Below, one piece after another: positions 15,264 to 23,431 of a stretch of 64,000 bases of DNA; position 1 is the stretch's first letter, and each line of letters begins with the position of its first letter. Origin of the DNA: an uncultured Paracoccaceae bacterium (GTDB lineage Bacteria > Pseudomonadota > Alphaproteobacteria > Rhodobacterales > Rhodobacteraceae); NCBI GenBank assembly GCA_947492825.1, contig CANLNT010000001.1, positions 2,542,001-2,606,000 of the forward strand, in the 5' to 3' direction. Below the pieces are notes generated by a model. The model worked only from the letters and a program-made list of their open reading frames with translations, did not search any database and was not told the DNA's origin. Position numbers and translations under genes: made by a program.

Positions 15264-17300
15264 ATGGCTCAAGTTAGAACAATCACAGGCGGCGGCGCAG
15301 GCGTTCAGATCACCTTGGCAAACGGTGAGGACCTCGTCGTCGTCGATGGCGTTCAAGTCTACAGCGACGACGACAGCGTCATCGAAGGCGTTGGACGCAA
15401 CGACGTCTTCCTGTCGGCCAATGTTGGGATTTTCACCTTCACCGACAGCACAATCGAACCCGCGATCCTGCTGGGCACCAGCACCGCCCCGGTTTCGAAC
15501 AACACGATCTTTATCTCCGAGACCGCCTCGGTTGTCTCAACCGCCGACGCGATCGAGACCTATGGCAGCAGTTCGGAAATCACCAATTACGGGGTTATCG
15601 CGGCAGAGCAGATGGCCGTCGACATGGTGGAGAGTTCCAACAAGTTCACCAACTTCGGCAGCGTGAATGGCGCCAACAACATCGGCGTGCGGACCTGGAT
15701 GAACGGCGAAGTTGCCAACTACGGCAACATCAACGGCGGATTCTGGGGCGTGGTCCAGCGCGAGGGTGGCAACACCCTGTTCAACGCAGGCACCATCACC
15801 GGTGACACCGGCGTCTACATGGGTGGGTTGGGTGAAACCACATCCGGCAACGAGGTGAATAACACCGGCGATATCCTGGCCGAGCGCTACGGCATCAACT
15901 CCATTGGCGAAAGTGCCACGATCGTCAACGCGGGCCGCATTCAGGTGACCGAGACCAGCAATGCCGCGATCTGGCACAACCAATCCGCCTCACCGGAGGT
16001 ATATCTTCTGGTCAACTCGGGTGAGATCTCTTCCCCTAACTTGGCCTATCAGGGCAACGACAACGGCGAGACGATTGAGAACTCCGGCCTCATCAACGGC
16101 AATATCAATATGCTGGACGGCATCGACATCGTCGACAACGTTGGCCTTATTAACGGCAACATCGACCTAGAGGATGGGGACGACCGGCTGGAAAGCCGCA
16201 ATGGAGAGGTCAACGGCAGCGTCTATGGCGGCAATGGCAGCGACCGGCTCTATGGCGGTGACAGCGCGGACTTTTTCTTTGGCGGCAACGATTCCGACAC
16301 GCTGCACGGACGCGGCGGCGATGATGAGTTGTCAGCCGGTTCCGGCAATGACTTCCTATATGGCGGTGACGGGTCGGACATCCTGAACGGCAGCATTGAC
16401 CGTGAACTGATGGTCGGCGGAAACGGAGAGGACTTCATTTACGCCGGTGGCGGCAATGATGATATCTACGCGGGCGCCGACAGCGATGTGGTGCTTGGCA
16501 GTGGTGGGAACGACGACATCTTTGGCGGGACGGGTGATGATTCACTCTACGGCGGGACCGGCGATGATGACATTCGTGCAGGCGATGGCGATGACCTCGT
16601 GTTCGATGAAAGCGGCGCGAATGAGATTTTTGGCGGTGCCGGGAACGACGACATCACCACTTTAGGTACCGACAGCCTGATCTATGCCGGTGACGGGGAT
16701 GACAGTGGTGTGGCAGGCACCGGGAATGACATGATCCGGGGCGGCAAAGGCGATGATGCCTTCTTTGGCGGCGCGGGCGATGATGCCATGTACGGGGGTG
16801 CGGGCAACGACACCTTTGACGGCGATACCGGAAATGACATGCTGCGCATGGGCGATGGCGACGACATCGCCGAGGGCCGCGGCGGTCAGGACATCCTGCA
16901 TGGCGGGCGCGGCGACGATCAGCTTGGCGGCGGCACCAGCAGCGACAGACTGTATGGCGGTGCCGGGAACGACACGTTGGACGGTGGCGCAGGTGCGGAC
17001 ATCATCGCGGGTGGCTCTGGTGATGATGAACTCACCGGGGGCAATCTGGCCGACATCTTCGTGTTCCGGCGCGACGCCGGCTTTGACACGATCACCGACT
17101 TTGCAAACGGCGTGGACAAGATTGACCTGCGGGACTTTGGCATCCGCATTCCGGACTATGTCAGCGTTGTGGCTCCGGCGCTGTCGGACGCAGGTGGTGG
17201 CGCGACGCTGCTGGATCTGACCCAACTGGGCGGCACCGGTTCGGTTCTGATCGAGGGCCTCGCCTTTGTGGATGCGGACGCGACCGACTTCCTGCTTTAA
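15264..17300 (+). CDS. RTX calcium-binding exoprotein 3
   Basis: 678 residues, the longest of the three paralogues. The N-terminal region has N-G turns (ITNYGVIAAEQM, FNAGTITGD, VNAGRIQVT), and more than 20 RTX nonapeptides follow from about residue 305. The C-terminal module ADIFVFRRDAGFDTITDF to DADATDFLL is shared with RTX 1 and 2. AGGGGA lies 6 nt before the ATG at 15264, fixing the start. It has its own 159-bp upstream region, so it may be transcribed separately. No type I secretion ABC/MFP/TolC genes are in the window; export must use components encoded elsewhere. Confidence 0.88.
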   Translation: MAQVRTITGGGAGVQITLANGEDLVVVDGVQVYSDDDSVIEGVGRNDVFLSANVGIFTFTDSTIEPAILLGTSTAPVSNNTIFISETASVVSTADAIETYGSSSEITNYGVIAAEQMAVDMVESSNKFTNFGSVNGANNIGVRTWMNGEVANYGNINGGFWGVVQREGGNTLFNAGTITGDTGVYMGGLGETTSGNEVNNTGDILAERYGINSIGESATIVNAGRIQVTETSNAAIWHNQSASPEVYLLVNSGEISSPNLAYQGNDNGETIENSGLINGNINMLDGIDIVDNVGLINGNIDLEDGDDRLESRNGEVNGSVYGGNGSDRLYGGDSADFFFGGNDSDTLHGRGGDDELSAGSGNDFLYGGDGSDILNGSIDRELMVGGNGEDFIYAGGGNDDIYAGADSDVVLGSGGNDDIFGGTGDDSLYGGTGDDDIRAGDGDDLVFDESGANEIFGGAGNDDITTLGTDSLIYAGDGDDSGVAGTGNDMIRGGKGDDAFFGGAGDDAMYGGAGNDTFDGDTGNDMLRMGDGDDIAEGRGGQDILHGGRGDDQLGGGTSSDRLYGGAGNDTLDGGAGADIIAGGSGDDELTGGNLADIFVFRRDAGFDTITDFANGVDKIDLRDFGIRIPDYVSVVAPALSDAGGGATLLDLTQLGGTGSVLIEGLAFVDADATDFLL

Positions 17301-17312
17301 GGGGTCTTTGCC

Positions 17313-17786
17313 TTAGAACGCGGTGCCCACCACCAGCACCCAATGTCGCCGGGACCCGGTCCCGGCGATACCAAAGCCGAACTCTTGCGCGCGGGGGTGC
17401 ATCTGGTTGGACCGATGATCGGCGCGGCCCTGCCACAGCCGCAGCACCTCGCCCGTTTCATAGGGACCCCAAGCGAGGTTTTCGGCCACCAGCCGCGGGT
17501 TATAACCTGCCGCTTGCGCCCGCTGCCAGGACCCGCGTCCATCCCGGCCCTGATGTGAAAAACGGCCCGTGCCCACCATGTCGGCCGCATGTGACTGGGC
17601 GATCCGGTCCAGCGTTGCATTGCGGCGCAGGGGCGGCAGCCCGTTCTGCGCGCGCATCTGGTTCAGCACCTGCCCGACGCTGACCTGAGGCAACGGGGCA
17701 AAGGCCATCTGATTGCGTGTGACTTGGGGCGGTGGTGCGGCACAGGCCGCCAACGCCAAAATGGCGCTTATCATAAGTGCTTTCAT
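17313..17786 (-). CDS. CAP (SCP/PR1) domain lipoprotein
   Basis: 157 residues. The N-terminus MKALMISAILALAACAAP has a lipobox (LAAC), so Cys15 should be lipidated and the protein anchored in a membrane facing the periplasm. The CAP domain follows at about 40-155 with SHAADMVGTGRFSHQG, the conserved AENLAWG and a C-terminal HWVLVVG. CAP proteins bind lipids or act as proteases in some cases; the activity here is unknown. Its end is 12 bp from the end of RTX 3 (convergent) and its start lies close to the divergent phosphotransferase-like gene. Confidence 0.88.
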   Translation of the reverse strand: MKALMISAILALAACAAPPPQVTRNQMAFAPLPQVSVGQVLNQMRAQNGLPPLRRNATLDRIAQSHAADMVGTGRFSHQGRDGRGSWQRAQAAGYNPRLVAENLAWGPYETGEVLRLWQGRADHRSNQMHPRAQEFGFGIAGTGSRRHWVLVVGTAF

Positions 17787-17835
17787 TGTCCTGCCTGCTC
17801 GACCTTGGGCCTGTTTTGGGGCAAGCTACCAGATA

Positions 17836-18837
17836 TTGCGTGAACCGCACGTCATTTTTCTGTCCTCCACCCACCGCGCGAAAGTCCGCCAATTGTCCCG
17901 TTTTACCGATGCCGACCGCGCCCGCGCCCTGACCGCCGCCCAGACGCACCTGGCCGCGATCCCCGCTTGCCAGTTGACCGGGACATTAAAGCTGGGCGAC
18001 CGGTCGCAGGTGTTTACCGGGCAATACGGCACCGCACCTACGGTCTTCAAATGGTTCCTGACCGACGATGCCGCCGCCATCGTGACCGCAACGCAGGAAG
18101 AGCTGGCAGAGGTCACGCCGCGCCTGTCCACCGGCCCGCTTCAGATCAACCGTTGCCTGGCGGCACTACCCGATTTGGGGGTTGTGGTGCTGTCCCATGC
18201 CGCCGGTCCGCGCCTGACCGGGGTGATTGCGGATGCAACACCCGCCGAACGCGCACAGCTGATGCAACAGGCCGGGGCGTGGCTCGCGGCCTATGTCGGC
18301 CCGCGCCACAGGGTCGGATCTTTTGGTCCGGGCTATTGGCTGAAACGATTGCAAGGCCGTGCGATCCCGCCACTTGATGCGGGCCTGCTGGGGGCACTGC
18401 ATAACGCGCTCAGCGATATGGCCGCGGACCTGCATGGCGTCGATGTCACGCAGGCTGCGTCCCACGGCGACTTTGCCGCGATCAACCTGCACTATGCGGA
18501 CGGAGTAATGACCGGTGTTGATGTGCAAGGCACTGCATGGCTGCCGCTGGCACGTGACGTTGCCAAGTTTCTGGTCTGGGCCACGATCCACTGCCCCGCC
18601 CCCGGCCCCACCCTGTGCGGTGTGCCGCGCGCTGATCTGGCCGCCATCCTCGCCGGGCACCCGATCCCCCTGTCCGAGGTCGAAACCACCCTGCCCTTTT
18701 TCATCGGCACCCAGCTTTATGGCCGCCTGATCGAAAACCACCGCCACGCCACCCGTGGCGACATCACCCGACAGGCGATCCTGAATTTTCTGGATTGGCG
18801 ATCCCAGAAGGACTCGAACCCTCAACCTGCTGATTAG
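17836..18837 (+). CDS. Phosphotransferase-like (APH/choline kinase fold) protein, start uncertain
   Basis: About 330 residues. The C-terminal half has SHGDFAAINLHY (about 214), matching the HGDxxxxN catalytic loop of aminoglycoside phosphotransferase/kinase-fold proteins, and then VDVQGTAW where these have a metal-binding Asp. The N-lobe (QVFTGQYGTAPTVFKWF) contains a plausible ATP-binding Lys. The substrate is unknown. The open frame has no ATG clear of the divergent CAP gene; TTG at 17836 or 17893 are the candidates and 17836 is given. The last 14 codons and the TAG stop lie on the strand opposite tRNA-Arg; the stop is complementary to part of its anticodon loop. Confidence 0.6.
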   Translation: MREPHVIFLSSTHRAKVRQLSRFTDADRARALTAAQTHLAAIPACQLTGTLKLGDRSQVFTGQYGTAPTVFKWFLTDDAAAIVTATQEELAEVTPRLSTGPLQINRCLAALPDLGVVVLSHAAGPRLTGVIADATPAERAQLMQQAGAWLAAYVGPRHRVGSFGPGYWLKRLQGRAIPPLDAGLLGALHNALSDMAADLHGVDVTQAASHGDFAAINLHYADGVMTGVDVQGTAWLPLARDVAKFLVWATIHCPAPGPTLCGVPRADLAAILAGHPIPLSEVETTLPFFIGTQLYGRLIENHRHATRGDITRQAILNFLDWRSQKDSNPQPAD

Positions 18838-18872
18838 AAGTCAGCTGCTCTATCCAGTTGAGCTATGGGACC
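18796..18872 (-). tRNA. tRNA-Arg (anticodon UCU)
   Basis: Read on the minus strand, the 77 nt fold into a standard cloverleaf: acceptor arms GGTCCCA and TGGGATC, D arm AGCTCAACTGGATAGAGC, anticodon loop CTTCTAA with TCT at 18838-18836, T arm with GGTTCGAGTCC, discriminator G and encoded CCA. It decodes AGA. Its 3' 42 nt overlap the end of the oppositely oriented phosphotransferase-like gene. Confidence 0.95.
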
Positions 18873-19024
18873 GCACGCGCCCGATATGGCGCGAGGGGGC
18901 GGCCCTTGGCAAGCCCCCGATTGCGCAGATCCCGCGCGCCACCTGCGGCACGCTTGAATCCCCGCGCCAAAGCCACCACGTTAACCTTTATGAAAATTTG
19001 GTTAATTTTGAGTGGTCAGACGTC

Positions 19025-19255
19025 GTGAAACGGATTTTGGGCGGCGCGCTTGCGACCGTGCTTTTGCTGCCATCACATGCCGTAGCACAGGGCTGTGACC
19101 CGAATTATGCCGGGGCTTGCGTGCCGATTGCGTCGGATGTGGATTGCGCCGGTGGCAGTGGCAATGGGCCGGCATATGTCCGCGGACCGGTGCGCGTGGT
19201 CGGTCAGGACATCTATGGTCTTGACCGTGATGGCAACGGGATCGGCTGCGAATAA
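19025..19255 (+). CDS. Secreted excalibur-type calcium-binding small protein
   Basis: 76 residues with a clear signal peptide (VKRILGGALATVLLLPSHAVA, cleaved before QGCDPN). The mature 55 residues have four cysteines and end in the excalibur motif DRDGNGIGCE, an EF-hand-like DxDxDG loop with a following Cys. The protein would bind Ca2+ outside the cytoplasm. The start is GTG 19025, giving a normal signal sequence; a TTG 27 nt upstream is less likely. The region before it has a TTAACC-N13-GGTTAA inverted repeat (18981-19005). Confidence 0.82.
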   Translation: MKRILGGALATVLLLPSHAVAQGCDPNYAGACVPIASDVDCAGGSGNGPAYVRGPVRVVGQDIYGLDRDGNGIGCE

Positions 19256-19261
19256 CGCGGC

Positions 19262-19573
19262 TTAGTGGGTCCAGGCCCCGCGCCGGTCGGTCGCAAAATT
19301 CTCGCCATAGCCGCCCTTACGGATGTTGGCGCGGCGCGGTTTGGGTTCGGTGACAACCGCATCAATCCCGTTTTCGCGGGCATACGCGACGGCGGCCTCT
19401 TTGCTGTCAAAGGTCAGGCGCACCTGGGTCTGCGTATCGCTTGAAGATGTCCAGCCCATCAGCGGATCAATCTGGCGCGCACTGTCCTTTTCGTAATCCA
19501 GAACCCATTGCTTGGTCTTGGCCATGCCGGATGTCATGGCGGTACGGGCGGGGCGATAGATTCTGGCTCGCAT
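19262..19573 (-). CDS. NADH dehydrogenase accessory subunit, NDUFS4-like (ETC complex I subunit)
   Basis: 103 residues beginning [16 protein letters not shown] and containing [20 protein letters not shown] and [15 protein letters not shown]: the ETC_C1 domain of the 18-kDa accessory subunit (NDUFS4) that alphaproteobacteria share with mitochondrial complex I. It helps stabilise the NADH-oxidising module. The C-terminus ([18 protein letters not shown]) is the conserved tail. The start at 19573 is preferred over an upstream ATG because the family begins at MRARIY. It stands alone, outside a nuo operon, as is usual. Confidence 0.93.
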   Translation of the reverse strand: MRARIYRPARTAMTSGMAKTKQWVLDYEKDSARQIDPLMGWTSSSDTQTQVRLTFDSKEAAVAYARENGIDAVVTEPKPRRANIRKGGYGENFATDRRGAWTH

Positions 19574-19661
19574 GATGGCACTCCGGCTAAGGTCGCCCTT
19601 ACTTGCCACACCCAACGCCCCTGTTACAAGGGGTCAGCGCCCGCGAGAAACCGAGAACCCC

Positions 19662-20627
19662 GTGACAGATCAGCCACCGTTTCAGCCCGTCAAGCTTAAC
19701 GCCCCGGCCCATTGGGCACATCACTTGCTGTATGACACCGGACGTTATGTGCTGGACGGCTATATCTATGGCACCGGAACCCTAGTGATCACCTTTGAAA
19801 ACGCGCAGGGCGACTTTTCGGAAACGGACCTGTTTCGGCACGGTTGGGGGGCCAAACTGTTTCGCGCGCAAAAGGTGTCGCACATTGCGGTCAAACCCAA
19901 GGCAGGCGACTGGTATCAGGCGCCGTGCCTGTCGCCCGCCTTGGCAAAGCTGCGCGCCGCTGGCCTGTTCGACCAGTTCGACAACATCGTGACCTATGGC
20001 ACGTCGATGGGCGGCTTTGCGGCCATTGCCTTTGCCGATCAGGTGCAAGCCACCACCGTTCTGGCCCTGTCGCCGCAGACAACGCTGAACCGTGATCTTG
20101 TGCCATGGGAAAAGCGGTTTCCGGTGGCGCGCAAACAGACATGGATGGGCGACAACAACGACGCCGTGGGCAAATCGCTGCATGCCAAGCGGGTGCTGTG
20201 TGTCTACGACATGCACCATCCCTTGGACCGCGCCCATGTCGCGCGACTGGATCAACCCAACCTGCACCACATCAACACGCCGTTTCAGGGCCATGGGATC
20301 GCCATCCCGCTGGTCAAACTGAAAGCCGCCAAGCCGCTATTGGCCTACGCTTTGGGTGAAACCGAAGACCTGACGCCTTTCTATGCCGCATTGCGGGGGC
20401 GCAAAGCACAGGAACGCTATTTCAAGCAGATCGCTGGCAAGGACCGCGTCAAAACCTCTGACGCGTTCACAAAGATCATCAAGCGGGAGCGTAAAAAGGC
20501 GGGCTTCAACGCAGCCGCGTCAAAGGCCAAGACCGCAGAGGGTCGCAAGAATCTAATGGCGCAAGCCACTGGCCCCGGCGGGTTGCGCAAGATCATTAGA
20601 CACCTGCGCCGCCGGATCGTGGGTTAG
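19662..20627 (+). CDS. Alpha/beta hydrolase-like protein of unknown function
   Basis: 321 residues. The element TYGTSMGGFAAIAFAD (about 117) has the GxSxG nucleophile elbow of alpha/beta hydrolases, with Ser within GTSMGG, and a later GHGIAIP could hold the His. No lid or signal peptide is visible. The C-terminal 70 residues are highly basic (IIKRERKKAGF, LRRRIVG). GTG 19662 is taken as start; the open frame to 19572 would overlap the NDUFS4 start on the other strand. Its stop and that of the convergent M29 gene overlap as TTAG. Related roseobacter proteins are, as I recall, annotated as hypothetical. Confidence 0.68.
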   Translation: MTDQPPFQPVKLNAPAHWAHHLLYDTGRYVLDGYIYGTGTLVITFENAQGDFSETDLFRHGWGAKLFRAQKVSHIAVKPKAGDWYQAPCLSPALAKLRAAGLFDQFDNIVTYGTSMGGFAAIAFADQVQATTVLALSPQTTLNRDLVPWEKRFPVARKQTWMGDNNDAVGKSLHAKRVLCVYDMHHPLDRAHVARLDQPNLHHINTPFQGHGIAIPLVKLKAAKPLLAYALGETEDLTPFYAALRGRKAQERYFKQIAGKDRVKTSDAFTKIIKRERKKAGFNAAASKAKTAEGRKNLMAQATGPGGLRKIIRHLRRRIVG

Positions 20628-21862
20628 CTAGCCCACTCACCCCCGCGCATCACGGGCACGCGGTCGCCGGACCGGGTGATGCCGTCGATGTCTACCGCGT
20701 CGCTCCCCATCATCCAGTCCACGTGGATCAGGCTCTGGTTGCCGCCCTTCTGTTTCAGCTCTTCAGGTGACAGCTCTGACCCGCCCTCAATCGTGTCGGC
20801 ATAGCACTGGCCCAGTGCGATGTGGCAAGATGCGTTTTCGTCAAACAGCGTGTTGAAAAACAGCGTGCCGGACTGCGAGATGGGCGAAGAATGCGGCACC
20901 AGTGCCACCTCTCCGATCCGACTGGCCCCATCGTCCACGGCCAGCAATTCGCGGAACACATCTTGGCCCTTGCTGGCCGTCGCCTCAACGATTTTGCCCG
21001 CTTCGAACCGCACAGAGATATCCTCGATCACCGTGCCCTGATGCGCCAATGGCTTGGTCGCGGACACCGTGCCGTCGACCTTGTAGGCATGCGGGCAGGT
21101 AAACACCTCTTCCGTGGGGATATTCGGCTGGCACGTCACGCCATTCAGCGCAGGCGAGGCACCGCCTTTCCAGATATGCCCTTCGGCCAAGCCCAGCATC
21201 AGGTCGGTGCCCGGACCGGTGTAGTGCAGGCTGGCAAAGTTGTGGTCGTTGAGCCACTTCACCCGCTTCTTCAGCTCTGCGGTATGCGCTTCCCAGTTGG
21301 CGACCGGATCGTCGCCTTCCAGACGCGACGCCGCATAGATCGCATCCATCAGCTTGCCTTGTGCCTCTTCCACCGGCAGGTCCGGAAAGACTTGCGCCGC
21401 CCAACCGGCACCGGGATAGGCCACAATATTCCAGTTCACTTCAAAGCCCACAATCGGGTCCATCGCAGGTTTGCGTGCAATCGACGTGGCCTTGCTGACG
21501 CGGGCGACTTTGGCAGGGTCCACCTCGGCCAACAGCATCGGATCCTCGGCAGAGACAGCCATGCGCGCCGCCCCTTCCCTGAACGCCTTGCCCATGCCTT
21601 CGAAGAACCAGCCGGGGGCCTTGTCGAAACTCTCGTCATGGCCATGCGTGAACCTGGCCAGCGTGATCGCATCGTCGGAAAAGAACGGCAGCACCTGCCC
21701 CGCACCGACCTTGTAGGCGTGCTCTGCAATCAACCGCACCAGCGGCAGCGCGTCCATTGGCGCTGTGATGATCAGGTCCTGCCCCTTTTGCAGGTTCACA
21801 CCGGTGCGCACGGCAACCTCGGCCAGACGGTTCAGTTTTTCGGGATCAATATGCTCTGACAT
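20624..21862 (-). CDS. M29 family metallo-aminopeptidase
   Basis: 412-residue cytosolic aminopeptidase of the thermophilic AmpS/AmpT/PepS family, which uses two metal ions to release N-terminal residues. The ligand motifs are all present: TEEVFTCPH (Glu), IGEVALVPHSSPI (Glu), ASCHIALG (His) and IHVDWMMGS (His and Asp). The start at 21862 follows GGAGC; five upstream codons in frame lack support. It is convergent with the alpha/beta hydrolase-like gene, the two stops sharing TTAG. Confidence 0.93.
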   Translation of the reverse strand: MSEHIDPEKLNRLAEVAVRTGVNLQKGQDLIITAPMDALPLVRLIAEHAYKVGAGQVLPFFSDDAITLARFTHGHDESFDKAPGWFFEGMGKAFREGAARMAVSAEDPMLLAEVDPAKVARVSKATSIARKPAMDPIVGFEVNWNIVAYPGAGWAAQVFPDLPVEEAQGKLMDAIYAASRLEGDDPVANWEAHTAELKKRVKWLNDHNFASLHYTGPGTDLMLGLAEGHIWKGGASPALNGVTCQPNIPTEEVFTCPHAYKVDGTVSATKPLAHQGTVIEDISVRFEAGKIVEATASKGQDVFRELLAVDDGASRIGEVALVPHSSPISQSGTLFFNTLFDENASCHIALGQCYADTIEGGSELSPEELKQKGGNQSLIHVDWMMGSDAVDIDGITRSGDRVPVMRGGEWAS

Positions 21863-21912
21863 CGGGCGCTCCTTCATCGGTTATCCGATAGGTAAGGATG
21901 CCGCGCGTGGCG

Positions 21913-22527
21913 TCAACGGCGAAAGGCCGCAACCGCCAGATCGGCAGGGAAATTTTCGGTATCGCACACGCCGGGGTGACCACCAGAAAGCCCTTTTGCC
22001 AGCCATGTCGCCCGTTCTTGTAGCCCCACTTCGACCCATGGACCGTTTGACAATGGATCACGGCCCCAATGTGGTCTGGCAAATGGTTCAACCGTAAACT
22101 CCTGTGCCAGATCGTATTCCTGTTGGCCTGCAACCGAAAGGATCACACCAGCAAGGCAATCAACCATGCGCTCAACATCCCGGCGCAATTCGGTTTCGCG
22201 GTCGCGGTTCGCGCTGATCGTGCGCAGGGCAATATCAGCGATGCCATGGCGCACCTGGACCGCATGACCAAAAAGATGTGCCACATAATAAAGGTCTTGC
22301 TCCGCGGTCTGTCCGGCCTCGGCCCGGAAGATCATATTTTGGCTGGTGCAATAGGCGGCATGGGGGTCAACGCCCGCGTCAGCCCCGCAAAGCCCTGCGA
22401 TCTGATCGACCGTTTGCACGTCTGGCAACCTGTCAAACGACCGTTCGGCCGCGGCGATTACGTTTTGTACCGGATCGGCCGTGGCAGGGCCGCAAATCAG
22501 AAGAGCCACAAGGATTGCGCGTATCAT
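21913..22527 (-). CDS. Exported zincin-like protein lacking the catalytic Glu
   Basis: 204 residues with a signal peptide (MIRAILVALLICGPATA). The core resembles the YpfJ/neutral zinc metallopeptidase family: YYVAHLFGHAVQ (81-91) aligns with IAHEVGHHVQ, and ERMVDCLAGV (119-128) with ELQADCFAGV. The zinc ligands His84, His88 and Glu119 are kept but the general-base Glu of HExxH is Leu85. Four cysteines (47, 60, 124, and one near the C-terminus) could form disulfides. It probably binds metal or a peptide without hydrolysing it. It lies 50 bp upstream of the M29 gene on the same strand. Confidence 0.65.
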   Translation of the reverse strand: MIRAILVALLICGPATADPVQNVIAAAERSFDRLPDVQTVDQIAGLCGADAGVDPHAAYCTSQNMIFRAEAGQTAEQDLYYVAHLFGHAVQVRHGIADIALRTISANRDRETELRRDVERMVDCLAGVILSVAGQQEYDLAQEFTVEPFARPHWGRDPLSNGPWVEVGLQERATWLAKGLSGGHPGVCDTENFPADLAVAAFRR

Positions 22528-22566
22528 TGGCCGACTGTGACACAGCAGCCGCCTTGTGCAATGTAT

Positions 22567-23226
22567 TTATCCGCGACGCCGCCGCATCGCCACCAAGCCG
22601 CCCAGACCCGTCAGCAGCATCAAAGCAGGGGCAGGAAGCGGCACGGGGGCAATGGGGGACACAACGGTGATGTCACGCGACACTGTAAATGTGGCACTGT
22701 CGACTTCGACGTTGCGCAATTCGGTGCGCACAACGTCTGTGTAACCCGCGCAATAACTTCCGAAACGCGTACTGACCCGATTACAGACAGATTCGATAAA
22801 GGTGACGCTTTGTTCTTCAAAGAATTTCACTGACCCGGTCAGCGTCTGCGTATAGACACCCGGCGCGGTATAATCCGGCACAAAGTCTGGGAAAAAGCTG
22901 ATCGGGTTCAAATCAAACAGGTCTGCGGTCGCGATATTCGGAGATGGCGCCGACGTGTCGGTGATCGTCACATCTTCCATGTAACCGTTCCCGCCGTCGA
23001 AGCCTGCCGTCAGAACCACCTGATCCCAACTCAGCACCTGCGGTGCGCCAAGGACAACGACCGGATTGCTGCTCGGCGTCACTTCGATATCAGCGACCAC
23101 CGCAAAGAATTCACCGACCTCGAACGTGTCTGGCCCACCAATAGTGGCATTCACCGTCGCAGCCTGCGCGCCACTGGCCGCAAGCGTGAAAGCCAGACTT
23201 GCCGCTAAATACCTGATATCAAACAT
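22567..23226 (-). CDS. VPLPA-CTERM sorting domain protein
   Basis: 219 residues: an N-terminal signal peptide (ending ASGAQA), a 170-residue beta-rich extracellular region, and the C-terminal tripartite anchor VPLPAPALMLLTGLGGL followed by MRRRRG. This is the VPLPA variant of PEP-CTERM signals, recognised by an exosortase/archaeosortase-type transpeptidase that moves the protein to the cell surface. No exosortase is in the window. The mature domain is not recognised; two cysteines (SVCNRVSTRFGSYC) may pair. Divergent from uvrB across 205 bp. Confidence 0.88.
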   Translation of the reverse strand: MFDIRYLAASLAFTLAASGAQAATVNATIGGPDTFEVGEFFAVVADIEVTPSSNPVVVLGAPQVLSWDQVVLTAGFDGGNGYMEDVTITDTSAPSPNIATADLFDLNPISFFPDFVPDYTAPGVYTQTLTGSVKFFEEQSVTFIESVCNRVSTRFGSYCAGYTDVVRTELRNVEVDSATFTVSRDITVVSPIAPVPLPAPALMLLTGLGGLVAMRRRRG

Positions 23227-23351
23227 GTAAGGGTCCCTGTTTTCGCAAAGCTAGCGATAAGGGTTATCTGAAATCGCGTCAACTTTTGGCCACAATTGGC
23301 GACGATCCCGCGACAAAGCGGTTTTCTCCCTCGGATTGGGCAATCAGACTG

Positions 23352-23390
23352 CTGACATGTCCTGTCAGGAGGTGGGGTTGATCCTGACAG
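23352..23390. promoter_or_regulatory. Overlapping inverted repeats upstream of uvrB
   Basis: CTGTCAGGA (23362-23370) and TCCTGACAG (23382-23390) form a perfect 9-bp inverted repeat with an 11-bp spacer. A third half-site CTGACA (23352-23357) pairs with TGTCAG at 23363-23368. The group is 42 bp before uvrB and 126 bp before the start of the divergent VPLPA gene. The alphaproteobacterial LexA box GTTC-N7-GTTC is absent, so another regulator is suggested. Confidence 0.5.
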
Positions 23391-23431
23391 CCATGGGGCC
23401 AACTATAGGCTAACCCGCAAAGGAATCCCCC

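Noticed and set aside
20822-21859. 345-codon frame on the plus strand
   Set aside because: Opposite the M29 peptidase, whose metal ligands are all in place; no signal of independent coding.
23227-23431. SOS (LexA) box before uvrB
   Set aside because: No GTTC-N7-GTTC or close variant is found; only the unrelated TGTCAG repeats are seen.
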